Origin: Tardiphaga sp.
Lineage (GTDB): Bacteria > Pseudomonadota > Alphaproteobacteria > Rhizobiales > Xanthobacteraceae
NCBI GenBank assembly: GCA_030147505.1
Contig: JASBVG010000073.1
Location: 1-64,000, forward strand
DNA length: 64,000 nucleotides
Reading direction: 5' to 3'
The notes under the pieces were generated by a model that made no database searches, was not told where the DNA came from, and worked only from the letters and a program-made list of their open reading frames with translations. Made by a program: the position numbers and the translations under genes. Shown in pieces: positions 8,178 through 16,667 of this stretch (its first letter is position 1; every line of letters begins with the position of its first letter).

Positions 8178-9644
8178 TCACCGATCCGCGACCGCGCGTC
8201 TTGCGGTGATCACGCCGATCAATGGCAGGATCGCAAAGACACCGAACAGCCAACGCGCCGAGGAGCCGGTACCGGCGACGCCGCCGGGATCGACCAACCC
8301 GCCGGCATTGGCGACCAGCCCGGCCAGTGCCGCGCCGGCCGCTGTCGCAAACAATTGCACGGTAGTGATCGAACCGCCGGCCAGTTCCTGCTCTTCCGGA
8401 CGCGTGGCCGTGAGGACATTTGTGAGGAGGTGCGGCCATGCCACCCCGGCGCCCAGGCCGATCGCGACGAGCGCAATGCAGATCGGCAGCAGGATCGGCC
8501 ACCCGCCCCCTTCCACCGGCACGAGAATGCAGAGCAGGATCATGCCTGCTACTTCAAGGATCGGTCCGGCAAGGATCGCATGGCGCGCGCGTTGTCCGGT
8601 TGCGCCGGAACTGAGGATCGAGCCCGTGGTCCATCCTGCTGCCATGAGCGCAGCCAGATAGCCGGCCGTAAGCGGCGATTGGCCGTGCAGCACCTGCAGG
8701 AAGAGCGGAACGAAGACCTCGCTGCTGGTGACAGTCACCGCCAGCAGCGACATGGTGATATAGAGCGCGGCAAGGGTCGAGCCGGGTTGCATGGCATCGG
8801 TCGGCAGCAATTTTCGCGTTGCGCGCGATTCACTGCGGACAAGCAGTGCTGCCAAAGCGATTGCCACGACAATGCCCGCGATATTGCGCATCAGATCGGG
8901 CGAGGCGCTCCCGACTGAAATCGCAAGGACCGTTGCCATCAGGAAGCACAATTGAGCAAAAGGCACAGGCGAACGGGAAGCCGATGCGTCATTCCGCTTC
9001 GGCAGCACGACAAGCGCAAGCACGACGAACAGAAGAGTGACAGGCACAAGCAGGCCGAAGGCTGCGCGCCAGATACCGAGTTCGGCAAAAATGCCGCCGA
9101 CAGCCGGGCCGATCAGCGTCGCGACGCCCCACATGCCGGACACGAGCGCCATCGCACGCGGCCATAAGCTTTCGGGAAACACCGCGCGGATCATCGCATA
9201 GGCCAGCGCAAACAGGAAACCGCCACCGAGCCCCTGAACGAAGCGACCGAGCAACATCACCGGCATCGACGGCGCGAGCGCGCATCCGATCGAGCCAAGC
9301 ATGAAAATCGCGGCCGCCACGGCATAGGCGCTGCGCGGGCCGGCCTGCTGCAGCAAACGGATCGATAGTGCAGAGCCGAGAATCGAGGCGACGACGAAGA
9401 TCGTCGTATTCCACGCATAGAGATCGAGGCCGCCGATATCGTCGACCACCGAGGGCAGGATGGTCGTGGCGATATAGACATTGATCGCGTGCAGCGCGAC
9501 GCCGCCGGCCAGTGCCACCGAGCGCACGCCATTCGCGCCGGACAACAGCGCGCTCCAATCGCTGGATGGCTGCGGGGAATGCGCGGGGGAGGGTCTGGCA
9601 GCCGGCATGACGGGACGATCGGTCGAGGTGTCGGAAATATCCAT
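8178..9644 (-). CDS. MFS transporter under SoxR control
   Basis: Major facilitator superfamily efflux-type permease. The ATG at 9644 (MDISDTSTDRPVM) is preferred over the TTG further upstream, giving 488 residues. An unconserved N-terminal stretch of about 40 residues precedes the membrane domain, which carries LLGRFVQGLGGGFLFAL and GMWGVATLIGPAVGG, typical of drug-exporting DHA-type members. A SoxR-type promoter (9712-9742) reads into this gene and soxR is divergent, so it is the likely SoxR target. In non-enteric bacteria SoxR commonly controls efflux pumps and oxidoreductases for redox-cycling compounds, which fits. Substrate is inferred, not shown. Confidence 0.9.
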   Translation of the reverse strand: MDISDTSTDRPVMPAARPSPAHSPQPSSDWSALLSGANGVRSVALAGGVALHAINVYIATTILPSVVDDIGGLDLYAWNTTIFVVASILGSALSIRLLQQAGPRSAYAVAAAIFMLGSIGCALAPSMPVMLLGRFVQGLGGGFLFALAYAMIRAVFPESLWPRAMALVSGMWGVATLIGPAVGGIFAELGIWRAAFGLLVPVTLLFVVLALVVLPKRNDASASRSPVPFAQLCFLMATVLAISVGSASPDLMRNIAGIVVAIALAALLVRSESRATRKLLPTDAMQPGSTLAALYITMSLLAVTVTSSEVFVPLFLQVLHGQSPLTAGYLAALMAAGWTTGSILSSGATGQRARHAILAGPILEVAGMILLCILVPVEGGGWPILLPICIALVAIGLGAGVAWPHLLTNVLTATRPEEQELAGGSITTVQLFATAAGAALAGLVANAGGLVDPGGVAGTGSSARWLFGVFAILPLIGVITARRAVADR

Positions 9645-9711
9645 TTCAATTCTGCTTTCGGGACGCCATTCGCCACTGCGAATGAAAACTTGCAGAGGCA
9701 AGCCGACGTCG

Positions 9712-9742
9712 TTGATAAAACCTCATGTTAACATGAGGTCAA
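9712..9742 (-). promoter_or_regulatory. SoxR-activated promoter with 18-bp SoxR box
   Basis: Reading on the minus strand: -35 TTGACC (9737-9742), 19-base spacer, -10 TATCAA (9712-9717). The spacer contains the 18-base perfect palindrome CCTCATGTTAACATGAGG (9721-9738, overlapping the -35 edge). It closely matches the enteric soxS operator core (CCTCAAGTTAACTTGAGG), and the over-long 19-bp spacer is the hallmark of MerR-family activated promoters. It points towards the MFS gene, 68 bases from its start. Confidence 0.9.
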
Positions 9743-9755
9743 GAGAGAGCCCGCC

Positions 9756-10217
9756 GTGTCCATCGACACCCGCATTCCGCTTTCGGTCGGTGAGGTCGCA
9801 CGTCGCAGCGGCGTGACGATTGCGACCGTGCACTTCTATGAGACGAAAGCACTCATTCATGGCTGGCGCAGCAGTGGCAACCAGCGCCGCTACGCGCGCG
9901 ACGTGCTGCGCCGGATTGCGATCATTAAGATCGCACAGCATGCGGGCATTCCGCTGGCGACCATCAAGGCTGCGCTGGATGAACTTCCGTCGAACCAGAC
10001 GCTCACCGCCAGACATTGGCAGCAACTATCATCGAGCTGGCGCAATATGTTGACCGAGCGGATTCACAGCCTCACGCAACTGCGCGACCAGCTCGACGGC
10101 TGCATCGGTTGCGGTTGCCTGTCGATGGATGACTGCCCGTTACGCAATCCCGGCGACCGGCTCGGCAAGCGCAGCAGCGGCGCGGTTCGGCTGCGCCGTG
10201 CCGGCTACTCGCCGTAG
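9756..10217 (+). CDS. soxR: Redox-sensitive transcriptional activator SoxR
   Basis: MerR-family regulator that carries a [2Fe-2S] cluster and activates target promoters when the cluster is oxidised by redox-cycling agents or nitric oxide. Length 153 residues. The N-terminal winged helix is [19 protein letters not shown] with the family segment [17 protein letters not shown]. The four cluster ligands are Cys116, Cys119, Cys121 and Cys127 (C-x2-C-x-C-x5-C in [12 protein letters not shown]). Start GTG at 9756, preceded by AAGAGAGAG. Divergent from the MFS gene with a SoxR box between them, so it probably regulates that gene and perhaps itself. soxS is not expected outside enterics. Confidence 0.96.
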   Translation: MSIDTRIPLSVGEVARRSGVTIATVHFYETKALIHGWRSSGNQRRYARDVLRRIAIIKIAQHAGIPLATIKAALDELPSNQTLTARHWQQLSSSWRNMLTERIHSLTQLRDQLDGCIGCGCLSMDDCPLRNPGDRLGKRSSGAVRLRRAGYSP

Positions 10218-10220
10218 CGG

Positions 10221-10290
10221 TCAGATCGCCGGATCAGGAAACGCCGCGGCCTGCTTGAGGGCGCAGCGTTTCGCAAAGCCCGCGATCGCC
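10221..10290 (-). pseudogene. 3'-end remnant of the neighbouring MFS gene (direct repeat copy A)
   Basis: Seventy bases that are about 93% identical (5 mismatches by eye) to the last 70 bases of the MFS gene at 11713-11782, in the same orientation. Translated on the minus strand it reads AIAGFAKRCALKQAAAFPDPAI followed by a stop, the same C-terminus as that transporter. No further upstream homology to the MFS gene is visible, so this is a truncated duplicate. Together with the intact copy it forms a direct repeat bracketing the LON/ClpN gene. Confidence 0.85.
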
Positions 10291-10490
10291 ACCTGCGCGG
10301 CCGTTGATTTGACAATTGACAGCACACGGCGTTTCGGCGAACCTCATCACAGGTAGATACGACCTGCCGGTTGCACCCTTTCGGGACGGTGAATGTATCA
10401 GCCTTTTCGGCATCTCCCTTTGCCCGAGCGACCGGGTCAGCAATGCAACCACCTGACACGCCTGGTTCGCTCACGCAAAGGATGACGCAT

Positions 10491-11702
10491 ATGCGCGATT
10501 TTCGCGATGCCAAGGCTATGGCGCAAACACTGCGCGATTCTCTGACCACCAAAGCGATCGATATCAGCCACAGCGAAAGTCTGGAGTTGGTCTCTAAAAT
10601 GCTCGGTGTTGCCGACTGGAATACATTGTCGGCGATGCTGCAGGCGGATCACCGCTTGCCCGGCGCGATCGCCAAACTACGAACCGCCACCGCAAGCTAT
10701 CCGGCCATTCCGCTGCGGGACTTCGTTCCGTTCCCCGCAACCGTCTTTCCGCTGATCGTCGGCCGTCCGAAGACCATGCGGGCCTTGCAGGATGCCTATG
10801 ATCGCCAGCGCGAGGTTGCCCTGGCCGTTCAGAAGGACGCAACCCTCGACGAACCCGGTTTCGACGACATCCATCATGTCGGCATTCTGGCGCAACTGCT
10901 CGACGTCCAGCGCTTCGAGGACGGAACGCTGAAGGTTCTGGTACAGGGCCGGCGCCGGGTCACGGTCGCAAGCTTCGTCGGCGAAACCGGCGTCTATCAG
11001 GCTGAGGTCTCCGAACTAGACAACGAGCCGCCTCCCGAGGCGCCCGATCTCATCCGGGAAACCGTCGCGCGGTTCACCAACTACACGGCGGCTCATGACA
11101 TCACTCTGCCGCCGATCTGGCCGCCGCTCGAAAAATCCTCCGATCCCGGCCGCGTCGCGGACATCATCGCGTCTCACGTCATCCTGCCAACGGACGACAA
11201 GCAGAACCTGCTCGCGACATTCGATCCCGTGATGCGGCTGAAGCGTATCGCTGCCGCGATCGGCGCCCCTCTGCTACCGCGGTCGCCTGCGCTGGATGTC
11301 ACGTGGCACCGCGCGCTGGACCATGCCAATGCACGTCATCACCGCTATGCGACGCTGGAGCATCTTCTGCTGGCGCTCGTCGACGATCCCGACGCCTCCG
11401 CGCTCTTGCATGCCTGCAAGGCCGATCTGGTCGCGATCAAGACCAGCCTGCTCGGCTATGTCGACAACGAGCTGACGAATCTGGCAATCGATGCCGGCGG
11501 CCAAGCCCGGCCGACGGAAGCATTTTCACGCGTGGCACGGCACGCCGTTCTGCTTGCCAAGGAGTTCGGCTGGCGAGAGATCTCCGGCGGCAACATGCTG
11601 CTCGCCATTTTCTCCGAGAATCTCAGCCCGGCAGCGCGCCTGCTCGACAAGCAGGGCGTCACCCGGCAGAACATTCTCGACGTCATGCAACGACGCGCGT
11701 GA
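10491..11702 (+). CDS. Glyoxalase_8-like / LON N-domain / Clp N-domain fusion protein
   Basis: A 403-residue soluble protein with three recognition modules and no ATPase or protease. Residues 1-50 (MRDFRDAKAMAQTLRDSL then SHSESLELVSKMLGVADWN) resemble the small Glyoxalase_8 domain. Residues 68-255 are a LON N-terminal substrate-binding domain (IPLRDFVPFPATVFPLIVGR, HHVGILAQLLDVQRFEDGT, VLVQGRRRV). Residues 268-400 are a Clp N-type double repeat (HRALDHANARHHRYATLEHLLLAL, then FSRVARHAVLLAKEFGWREI with GGNMLLAIFSE). Start ATG at 10491 is chosen because AAAGGA lies 8 bases upstream; an ATG at 10482 is in frame. It might act as a substrate adaptor or decoy for Lon/Clp proteases; function is unknown. 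It is flanked by 70-bp direct repeats. Confidence 0.85.
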   Translation: MRDFRDAKAMAQTLRDSLTTKAIDISHSESLELVSKMLGVADWNTLSAMLQADHRLPGAIAKLRTATASYPAIPLRDFVPFPATVFPLIVGRPKTMRALQDAYDRQREVALAVQKDATLDEPGFDDIHHVGILAQLLDVQRFEDGTLKVLVQGRRRVTVASFVGETGVYQAEVSELDNEPPPEAPDLIRETVARFTNYTAAHDITLPPIWPPLEKSSDPGRVADIIASHVILPTDDKQNLLATFDPVMRLKRIAAAIGAPLLPRSPALDVTWHRALDHANARHHRYATLEHLLLALVDDPDASALLHACKADLVAIKTSLLGYVDNELTNLAIDAGGQARPTEAFSRVARHAVLLAKEFGWREISGGNMLLAIFSENLSPAARLLDKQGVTRQNILDVMQRRA

Positions 11703-11712
11703 TAGGGCGAGT

Positions 11713-12951
11713 TCAGATCGCCGGATCGGGAAACGCCGCGGCCTGTTTGAGGGCGCGGCGTTTCGCAAAGCCGGCAATCGCCAGCACTGCGAGACCCAGC
11801 ACCACCGGCGGGAAGACAACGGCATTGACGGCGTTCCAGCCGTAATTCGCCAGCAGCTGACCCGACGAGAACGAGCCCACCGCCATCAGGCCGAAAACGA
11901 GGAAATCGTTGAAGGCCTGCACCTTGTTGCGCTCCTGCGGCCGATGCGTTTCCAGTACCAGCGCGGATGCGCCGACGAAGCCGAAATTCCAGCCGACGCC
12001 GAGCACGACAAGCCCGACCCAGAAATGCATCGCAGTGACGCCGGACATGCCGATGACCGCAGCCAGCGCTTCGAGCAGAAGGCCGACAGCAACCACCCTC
12101 GGTGCGCCGAAGCGGGTAATCAGCGCGCCGGTGAAGAAGCTCGGCCCATACATGGCGACAACGTGCCACTGAATGCCGAAATTGGAATCGCTGAGACTGA
12201 GGCCGCAGAGCTTCATCGCCAGCGGCGCCGAGGTCATGACCAGGTTCATCATCGCATAGGACACCACACCGCAGATCGCGGCGGCGACGAAACGCGGCTG
12301 CTTGATGATCTCGACCAGCGGCCGGCCACCATGCATGTCCGCGGGCGCCGGCTTCGGCGCATCGACGGTCGAGAGCAGCGCCATCGCGATCAGTGCCACG
12401 GCCGCCTGCGCGAGGAAGCTGAAGGAAAACAGATAAGGCGACCAGATATCCATGGTCCATTGCACGAGCTGCGGCCCGAGCACGCCGGCGAACACGCCTC
12501 CGGCCATCACCCACGACACCGCCTTCGGCCGATAGGCCGGGCTCGCGCCGTCCGCCGCGGCGAAACGATAGGACTGCGCCACCGCGCCGTAGAAACCGCC
12601 GAAGAAGGTCGCGCAGCAGAACAACGCAAAGGATGCCTGGAGAATCGCGATGGCACCGAGCAGGCCGCACAGCACCCCTGCGCCGCTGCCGATGATGAAA
12701 GCCACACGGCGCCCGTAGCGGCGCGAAATGATGCCGACGGGCAAGGTCGCCGAAGCCAGACCCACCACATAGACCGAGAGCGGCACCGTCGCGAGCGCGA
12801 CGCTCGGCGCCAGCGTCGCGCCGACGATCGCACCGGTGGCGAAAATGACCGCAGAATTGGCGCCGCCCAGTGCCTGCGCAGCAGCGAGCCGCCACACCGT
12901 GGCACGCGCGCGCGCATCGTCGAAAGTCTCGGGAGTCGTCGTCTCGCTCAT
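11713..12951 (-). CDS. MFS transporter
   Basis: Major facilitator superfamily permease of 412 residues with about twelve hydrophobic segments. Family features are SVYVVGLASATLPVG, the loop ISRRYGRRVAF (motif A type, between helices 2 and 3), and GGVFAGVLGPQL. Substrate cannot be inferred. It is convergent with the LON/ClpN gene, with only 10 bases between the stops. Its last 70 bases (11713-11782) are duplicated at 10221-10290. No clear ribosome-binding site is seen before the ATG at 12951. Confidence 0.88.
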   Translation of the reverse strand: MSETTTPETFDDARARATVWRLAAAQALGGANSAVIFATGAIVGATLAPSVALATVPLSVYVVGLASATLPVGIISRRYGRRVAFIIGSGAGVLCGLLGAIAILQASFALFCCATFFGGFYGAVAQSYRFAAADGASPAYRPKAVSWVMAGGVFAGVLGPQLVQWTMDIWSPYLFSFSFLAQAAVALIAMALLSTVDAPKPAPADMHGGRPLVEIIKQPRFVAAAICGVVSYAMMNLVMTSAPLAMKLCGLSLSDSNFGIQWHVVAMYGPSFFTGALITRFGAPRVVAVGLLLEALAAVIGMSGVTAMHFWVGLVVLGVGWNFGFVGASALVLETHRPQERNKVQAFNDFLVFGLMAVGSFSSGQLLANYGWNAVNAVVFPPVVLGLAVLAIAGFAKRRALKQAAAFPDPAI

Positions 12952-13067
12952 TGGGGAAATCCGCCCGGATGGAGCCCGGTTCGATCCGGGCCGTTATTCG
13001 CGGCGACTATGAAGAGCCGCCTGCGACAGATCAACACACGCCAGCGCGGCGGGCCCATGCAGCCGCG

Positions 13068-13748
13068 CTATCCGGTTGCACGAGCGAAGACCAGAATGAG
13101 ATTGCTCGCCGGCATCTCGACGACCTCGCTCAGTTTGAGATCGACGCCATCGGCGACTTTCTCCAGTTCCTCCACATCACGCACGCCCCATTCGGGATTG
13201 CCGTTGCGCAGGCTGGTATCGAAAGCCGCATTGCTCAGCGCCGTATGTTTGCCATTGCGCTTGAACGGGCCGTAGATGAAGAGCTTGCCATCACGCCGAA
13301 GGTAACGCGCAGCGCCCTTGATCAGTCCCTCAGCCACTGGCCACGGCGCGATGTGAACGACATTGGCGCAGAACACCGCGAGCAGCGCGCCCGGGCCGTT
13401 GCCATTTGTCAATTCCGGGCACCAGTCGGGATCGGTCAGGTCGATCCGCAAGGGCGAGCGGACATTGGGGAGCTGCGTATATCTGCGCCATGCCTCGATG
13501 CTGCGCAGATGCGCCTCGTTGAGATCGCTCGGCCACCAGGTGACGCCTGGCGCGTGCCCAGCGAAGTGCATCACATGCTGGCCTGTACCGCTGCCGACCT
13601 CCACAACATCGCCGCTGTGCTGCTGCAAGGATGCCGCAAGAACTTTCCAGATCGCAGCGTGATTTCGATGAAAAGCCGCAGCATCCAGACGGCCATCGGG
13701 CTCGATTTTCCCGCCGTCCTTGCCGAACTCGACCACATATTCCGCCAT
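13068..13748 (-). CDS. DUF938 protein (SAM-dependent methyltransferase fold)
   Basis: DUF938 family protein, 226 residues. The SAM-binding motif I is VVEVGSGTGQHVMHFA, followed by the family-specific WWPSDLNEAH and IYGPFKRNGKHTALSNAAFD segments and the C-terminal WGVRDVEEL. The start at 13748 (MAEYVVEF) is preferred over the ATG at 13754, because GGAG lies 6 bases upstream of it. Family members are presumed methyltransferases of unknown substrate; eukaryotic relatives are METTL26. Single gene, divergent from the persulfide dioxygenase. Confidence 0.9.
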   Translation of the reverse strand: MAEYVVEFGKDGGKIEPDGRLDAAAFHRNHAAIWKVLAASLQQHSGDVVEVGSGTGQHVMHFAGHAPGVTWWPSDLNEAHLRSIEAWRRYTQLPNVRSPLRIDLTDPDWCPELTNGNGPGALLAVFCANVVHIAPWPVAEGLIKGAARYLRRDGKLFIYGPFKRNGKHTALSNAAFDTSLRNGNPEWGVRDVEELEKVADGVDLKLSEVVEMPASNLILVFARATG

Positions 13749-13896
13749 GCGCATCTCCGTCCCGCAGCCTTAGGCCGCCAGGCGCCGGGACGCAATTCCA
13801 CAGCAGAAAACATTCGCACACGAAGGCTTGAGTAGGGTATTATTCCGACTGCGGTCGATTACATGGAATATTCGACCACTGATCACGGTGAGCGAC

Positions 13897-14937
13897 ATGA
13901 TCTTCCGGCAGCTCTTCGATAGCGTTTCGGGCACCTACAGCTATCTCCTCGCCAGCCGCCACGGCGGCGAGGCGCTCATCCTCGATCCCGTGCTGGACAA
14001 GGTCGATCGCTACTGCCAATTGCTGCGCGAGCTCGACCTGCGCCTCGTGAAGGCCGTCGATACGCATCTTCATGCCGATCACGTCACCGGCCTCGCCGAG
14101 CTGCGAGAGCGCACCCAATGCGTCACCGTCATGGGCGACCAGAGCAAGGCCGATGTCGTCGCCATGCGCGTCAGTGACGGCGACAAGGTGATGATCGAAG
14201 GCGTGAGCCTCGATGTGATGTACACGCCGGGTCACACCGACGACTCCTACAGCTATCTGATGAACGACCGCGTGTTCACCGGCGATACGCTGCTGATCCG
14301 CGGCACCGGTCGCACGGACTTCCAGAATGGCAGCGCCCGGGCGCAATACGATTCTCTGTTCAATCGCCTGCTGAAACTGCCGGATGACACCATGGTGTTT
14401 CCGGCGCATGACTACAAAGGCGATACGGTCTCCACCATCGGTGAGGAAAAGCGCTTCAATCCGCGGCTGCAGGTGAACTCGGTCGATGAGTACATCGAGC
14501 TGATGAGCAAACTCAATCTGCCGAACCCGAAGCTGATGGATGTGGTGATCCCCGCTAACATGAAGGTGGGGCTCAAGCCTGACGATCTGGTGAAGCAAGG
14601 CCTTGTGCTGTCACCGCAGGAAGCGATCGCGCATCTCCGCGATCCCGACATGCTGCTGGTCGATCTGCGGGAAAGCGGGGAGCGGGCGAAATTCGGCACG
14701 CTGCCCGGCGCGCTGCATGCGCCCTATCCGACGATATCGGACAGCCTCAAGTCGGGCGGTATGTTGCGCGAGGTGGCCAACGCCACCAAGCGCCGGATCG
14801 TCTTCTTCTGCGCCTATGGCGAGCGCTCGGCGATGGCCGTGCATGCGGCGAAGGAGGCCGGCATTCTGCACACCGCGCATCTCGATGGCGGCATCGATGC
14901 GTGGAAGAAGGCTGGCGGGCCCGTGCTCGGCGCCTGA
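13897..14937 (+). CDS. Persulfide dioxygenase-rhodanese fusion (ETHE1-like)
   Basis: Predicted to oxidise glutathione persulfide to sulfite with O2 (metallo-beta-lactamase-fold dioxygenase) and to transfer sulfane sulfur (rhodanese). The 346-residue protein has the iron-ligand motif HLHADH (57-62), then His113 (TPGHTDDS), Asp130 (TGD) and His171 (FPAHDYKGD). A C-terminal rhodanese domain (about 240-346) has active-site Cys305 in CAYGERS. Start ATG at 13897 has GGTGAG four bases upstream; a GTG at 13888 is also in frame. Such fusions handle sulfide detoxification and are often BigR-regulated. No regulator lies beside it here. Confidence 0.9.
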   Translation: MIFRQLFDSVSGTYSYLLASRHGGEALILDPVLDKVDRYCQLLRELDLRLVKAVDTHLHADHVTGLAELRERTQCVTVMGDQSKADVVAMRVSDGDKVMIEGVSLDVMYTPGHTDDSYSYLMNDRVFTGDTLLIRGTGRTDFQNGSARAQYDSLFNRLLKLPDDTMVFPAHDYKGDTVSTIGEEKRFNPRLQVNSVDEYIELMSKLNLPNPKLMDVVIPANMKVGLKPDDLVKQGLVLSPQEAIAHLRDPDMLLVDLRESGERAKFGTLPGALHAPYPTISDSLKSGGMLREVANATKRRIVFFCAYGERSAMAVHAAKEAGILHTAHLDGGIDAWKKAGGPVLGA

Positions 14938-14938
14938 G

Positions 14939-15997
14939 TCAGGAGGCTTCGGAGACGCGGACCTCGATGTCGTCATAGCCCTTGATGCGATAGATCAGCA
15001 TCGAGACTAGCCAGCTGACGATAAAAATCGCGACGATGAGATACCCCATCGCGCCCAGATTCTCGTTCAACCCCTCGATGGCCTCCCAGAAGCTGCCCGA
15101 GAGATCGAGTTTACGTCCGATCAGACCGAGCGCTTCGATACCACCGACCACAAGCGCAACGATCACCGACACAGCCGTGATCATCATGTTGTAATAGAGC
15201 TTGCGGATCGGTTTCACGAAAGCCCAGCCATAAGCGCGCACCATCAGGATCGAGTCCGTTGCATCCACCAGCGACATGCCCGCGGTGAACAACGCCGGAA
15301 AGACGAGAATCGACCACATCGATAGGCCCTCGGCGCTCTGCGAAGCCGAAATGCCGAGGATGGCGATTTCCGTCGCGGTATCGAAGCCGAGACCGAACAG
15401 GATGCCGAGCGGATACATGTGCCAGCTCTTGGTGATGACCCCGAACAGGCGGCGGAGCGCGCGGCCGATGATGCCGCGCTGGGCCAGCACCGTGTTGAGA
15501 TCTTCCTCGATGAAGCGCTCGCCGCGTTTTACGGCGCGAAATACACGGTAAACCGCGACGAGGATAAAAAGATTGGCAATCCCTACGACCAGCAGGAAGA
15601 AAGCCGAGACGCCGGTGCCGATCAGCCCGCCGACCTCCTTGAAATTGTCAAACCGCTCCTGCAACGCCGACACCGCCAGCGCCACGAAGATCGACGCCAC
15701 GATCACCACCGTGGAGTGACCGAGCGAAAAGAACATGCCGACCGAGATCGGCCGCTTGCCCGCCTGCATCAGCTTCCGGGTGATATTGTCGATGGCCGCG
15801 ATGTGATCGGCATCGAAGGCGTGACGCAGGCCGAATGTATAGGCCAGCACCGCGGTTCCAAGCAGCACCGGCTGATCACGGAACGCGATGAGCGCCCAGA
15901 TCCAGGCCAGCACATTTGCCGGAATGAGAATGGCATAAATGGCGATGATACGTCCGCGCAGATTGTCGGCGCCATCGTTAAAAAGCGTAAGCAGCAT
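14939..15997 (-). CDS. NiCoT family nickel/cobalt transporter
   Basis: Inner-membrane secondary permease for Ni2+ or Co2+ uptake (HoxN/NixA/NicT family). The 352-residue protein has about eight membrane helices and the family signature RHAFDADHIAAIDN in helix 2 (58-71), plus FSLGHSTVV and LGFDTATEIAILG. The frame is open upstream for about 150 more codons, but that stretch is Arg/Ser-rich with no hydrophobic character, so the ATG at 15997 is taken. It is convergent with the persulfide dioxygenase (1-base gap). No nickel or cobalamin riboswitch was recognised in the 236 bases upstream, and specificity between Ni and Co is not readable from sequence. Confidence 0.93.
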   Translation of the reverse strand: MLLTLFNDGADNLRGRIIAIYAILIPANVLAWIWALIAFRDQPVLLGTAVLAYTFGLRHAFDADHIAAIDNITRKLMQAGKRPISVGMFFSLGHSTVVIVASIFVALAVSALQERFDNFKEVGGLIGTGVSAFFLLVVGIANLFILVAVYRVFRAVKRGERFIEEDLNTVLAQRGIIGRALRRLFGVITKSWHMYPLGILFGLGFDTATEIAILGISASQSAEGLSMWSILVFPALFTAGMSLVDATDSILMVRAYGWAFVKPIRKLYYNMMITAVSVIVALVVGGIEALGLIGRKLDLSGSFWEAIEGLNENLGAMGYLIVAIFIVSWLVSMLIYRIKGYDDIEVRVSEAS

Positions 15998-16233
15998 GGG
16001 AAGGGAACGGTCCGATTGACGGGCCAATTGTCTCAGAGCGGCCGCATCGGCGCAACTGCCGCGCTTCCACTTGAAATTCCGCGTATTTGCCTCAGAAATG
16101 GCCGATCGATGCGATCCTCTGTTGGCTGAACGGACGCGGGCATCTATATAGCCGCGCAATGATCGCGCGACGCTTGCCTCGATGCCCGTGGCGCTGACAC
16201 CCAAACCCGAAAATCCAGAACGAAACCGAGTTG

Positions 16234-16497
16234 ATGTCCGCAGACGATAACAAATCCACCAAAGCCGAACGCGACGCTGCCCAGCAGGCCGTGCTCGACA
16301 ATATGGCGCGCCTGAAAGCGCTGCGCCTGGCACGCGAGGCTTCGATGCCGCAGGCGGCGCCGAAGAAGAAGGCCGCCGCGAAGTCGAGCCGGACGCCCTC
16401 ATCCGGCAGCAAGACTCAGGCCGGCAAGCCGGCGGAGAAGTCGCCTGCATTGTCCGCCTGGCTGGCCGAGCAGCGTAAGGGCGGTTTCCGGACGTAA
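16234..16497 (+). CDS. Small basic hypothetical protein
   Basis: An 87-residue soluble protein. The N-terminal half is a probable amphipathic helix (KAERDAAQQAVLDNMARLKALRLA); the rest is Lys/Ala/Ser-rich low-complexity sequence ending WLAEQRKGGFRT. Codon use is that of the surrounding genes, and it has its own upstream region, divergent from the NiCoT gene. The first Met at 16234 is preferred over the TTG three bases earlier. No domain recognised; a nucleic-acid-associated role is possible from composition only. Confidence 0.7.
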   Translation: MSADDNKSTKAERDAAQQAVLDNMARLKALRLAREASMPQAAPKKKAAAKSSRTPSSGSKTQAGKPAEKSPALSAWLAEQRKGGFRT

Positions 16498-16506
16498 CGT
16501 TCCCAC

Positions 16507-16542
16507 TCGTCGCTACCCGGCTCGACCGAGTGACCCAATATT
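16507..16542. repeat. Degenerate single-arm palindromic repeat
   Basis: CGTCGCTACCCGGCTCGACC followed by GAGTGACCCAATA. It is a decayed version of the left arm seen at 45950 and 48761, lying directly after the small basic protein gene. Confidence 0.55.
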
Positions 16543-16667
16543 TACCGGCCGGAGCGTACGGGATCGCTCGTCGGACGACGATAGGCTGAGGGCGGCAAGA
16601 CCCGATTGCCCCATCGCGGTGAAATCTGCTTCAATCACCCGCATGACGCGAATGCGGGGAGCGTGCG

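Noticed and set aside
11491..13275. 594-codon open frame across the LON/ClpN 3' end and opposite the MFS gene
   Set aside because: Overlaps two supported genes out of frame; composition is Arg/His-rich with no domain.
15998..16233. Nickel or cobalamin riboswitch before the NiCoT gene
   Set aside because: I looked for a B12-box-like sequence and NikR-like palindromes in the 236 bases and saw none.
14939..16450. 503-residue version of the NiCoT protein
   Set aside because: The extra 150 N-terminal residues are Arg/Ser-rich, lack membrane character and overlap the divergent small gene; the 352-residue start fits the family.
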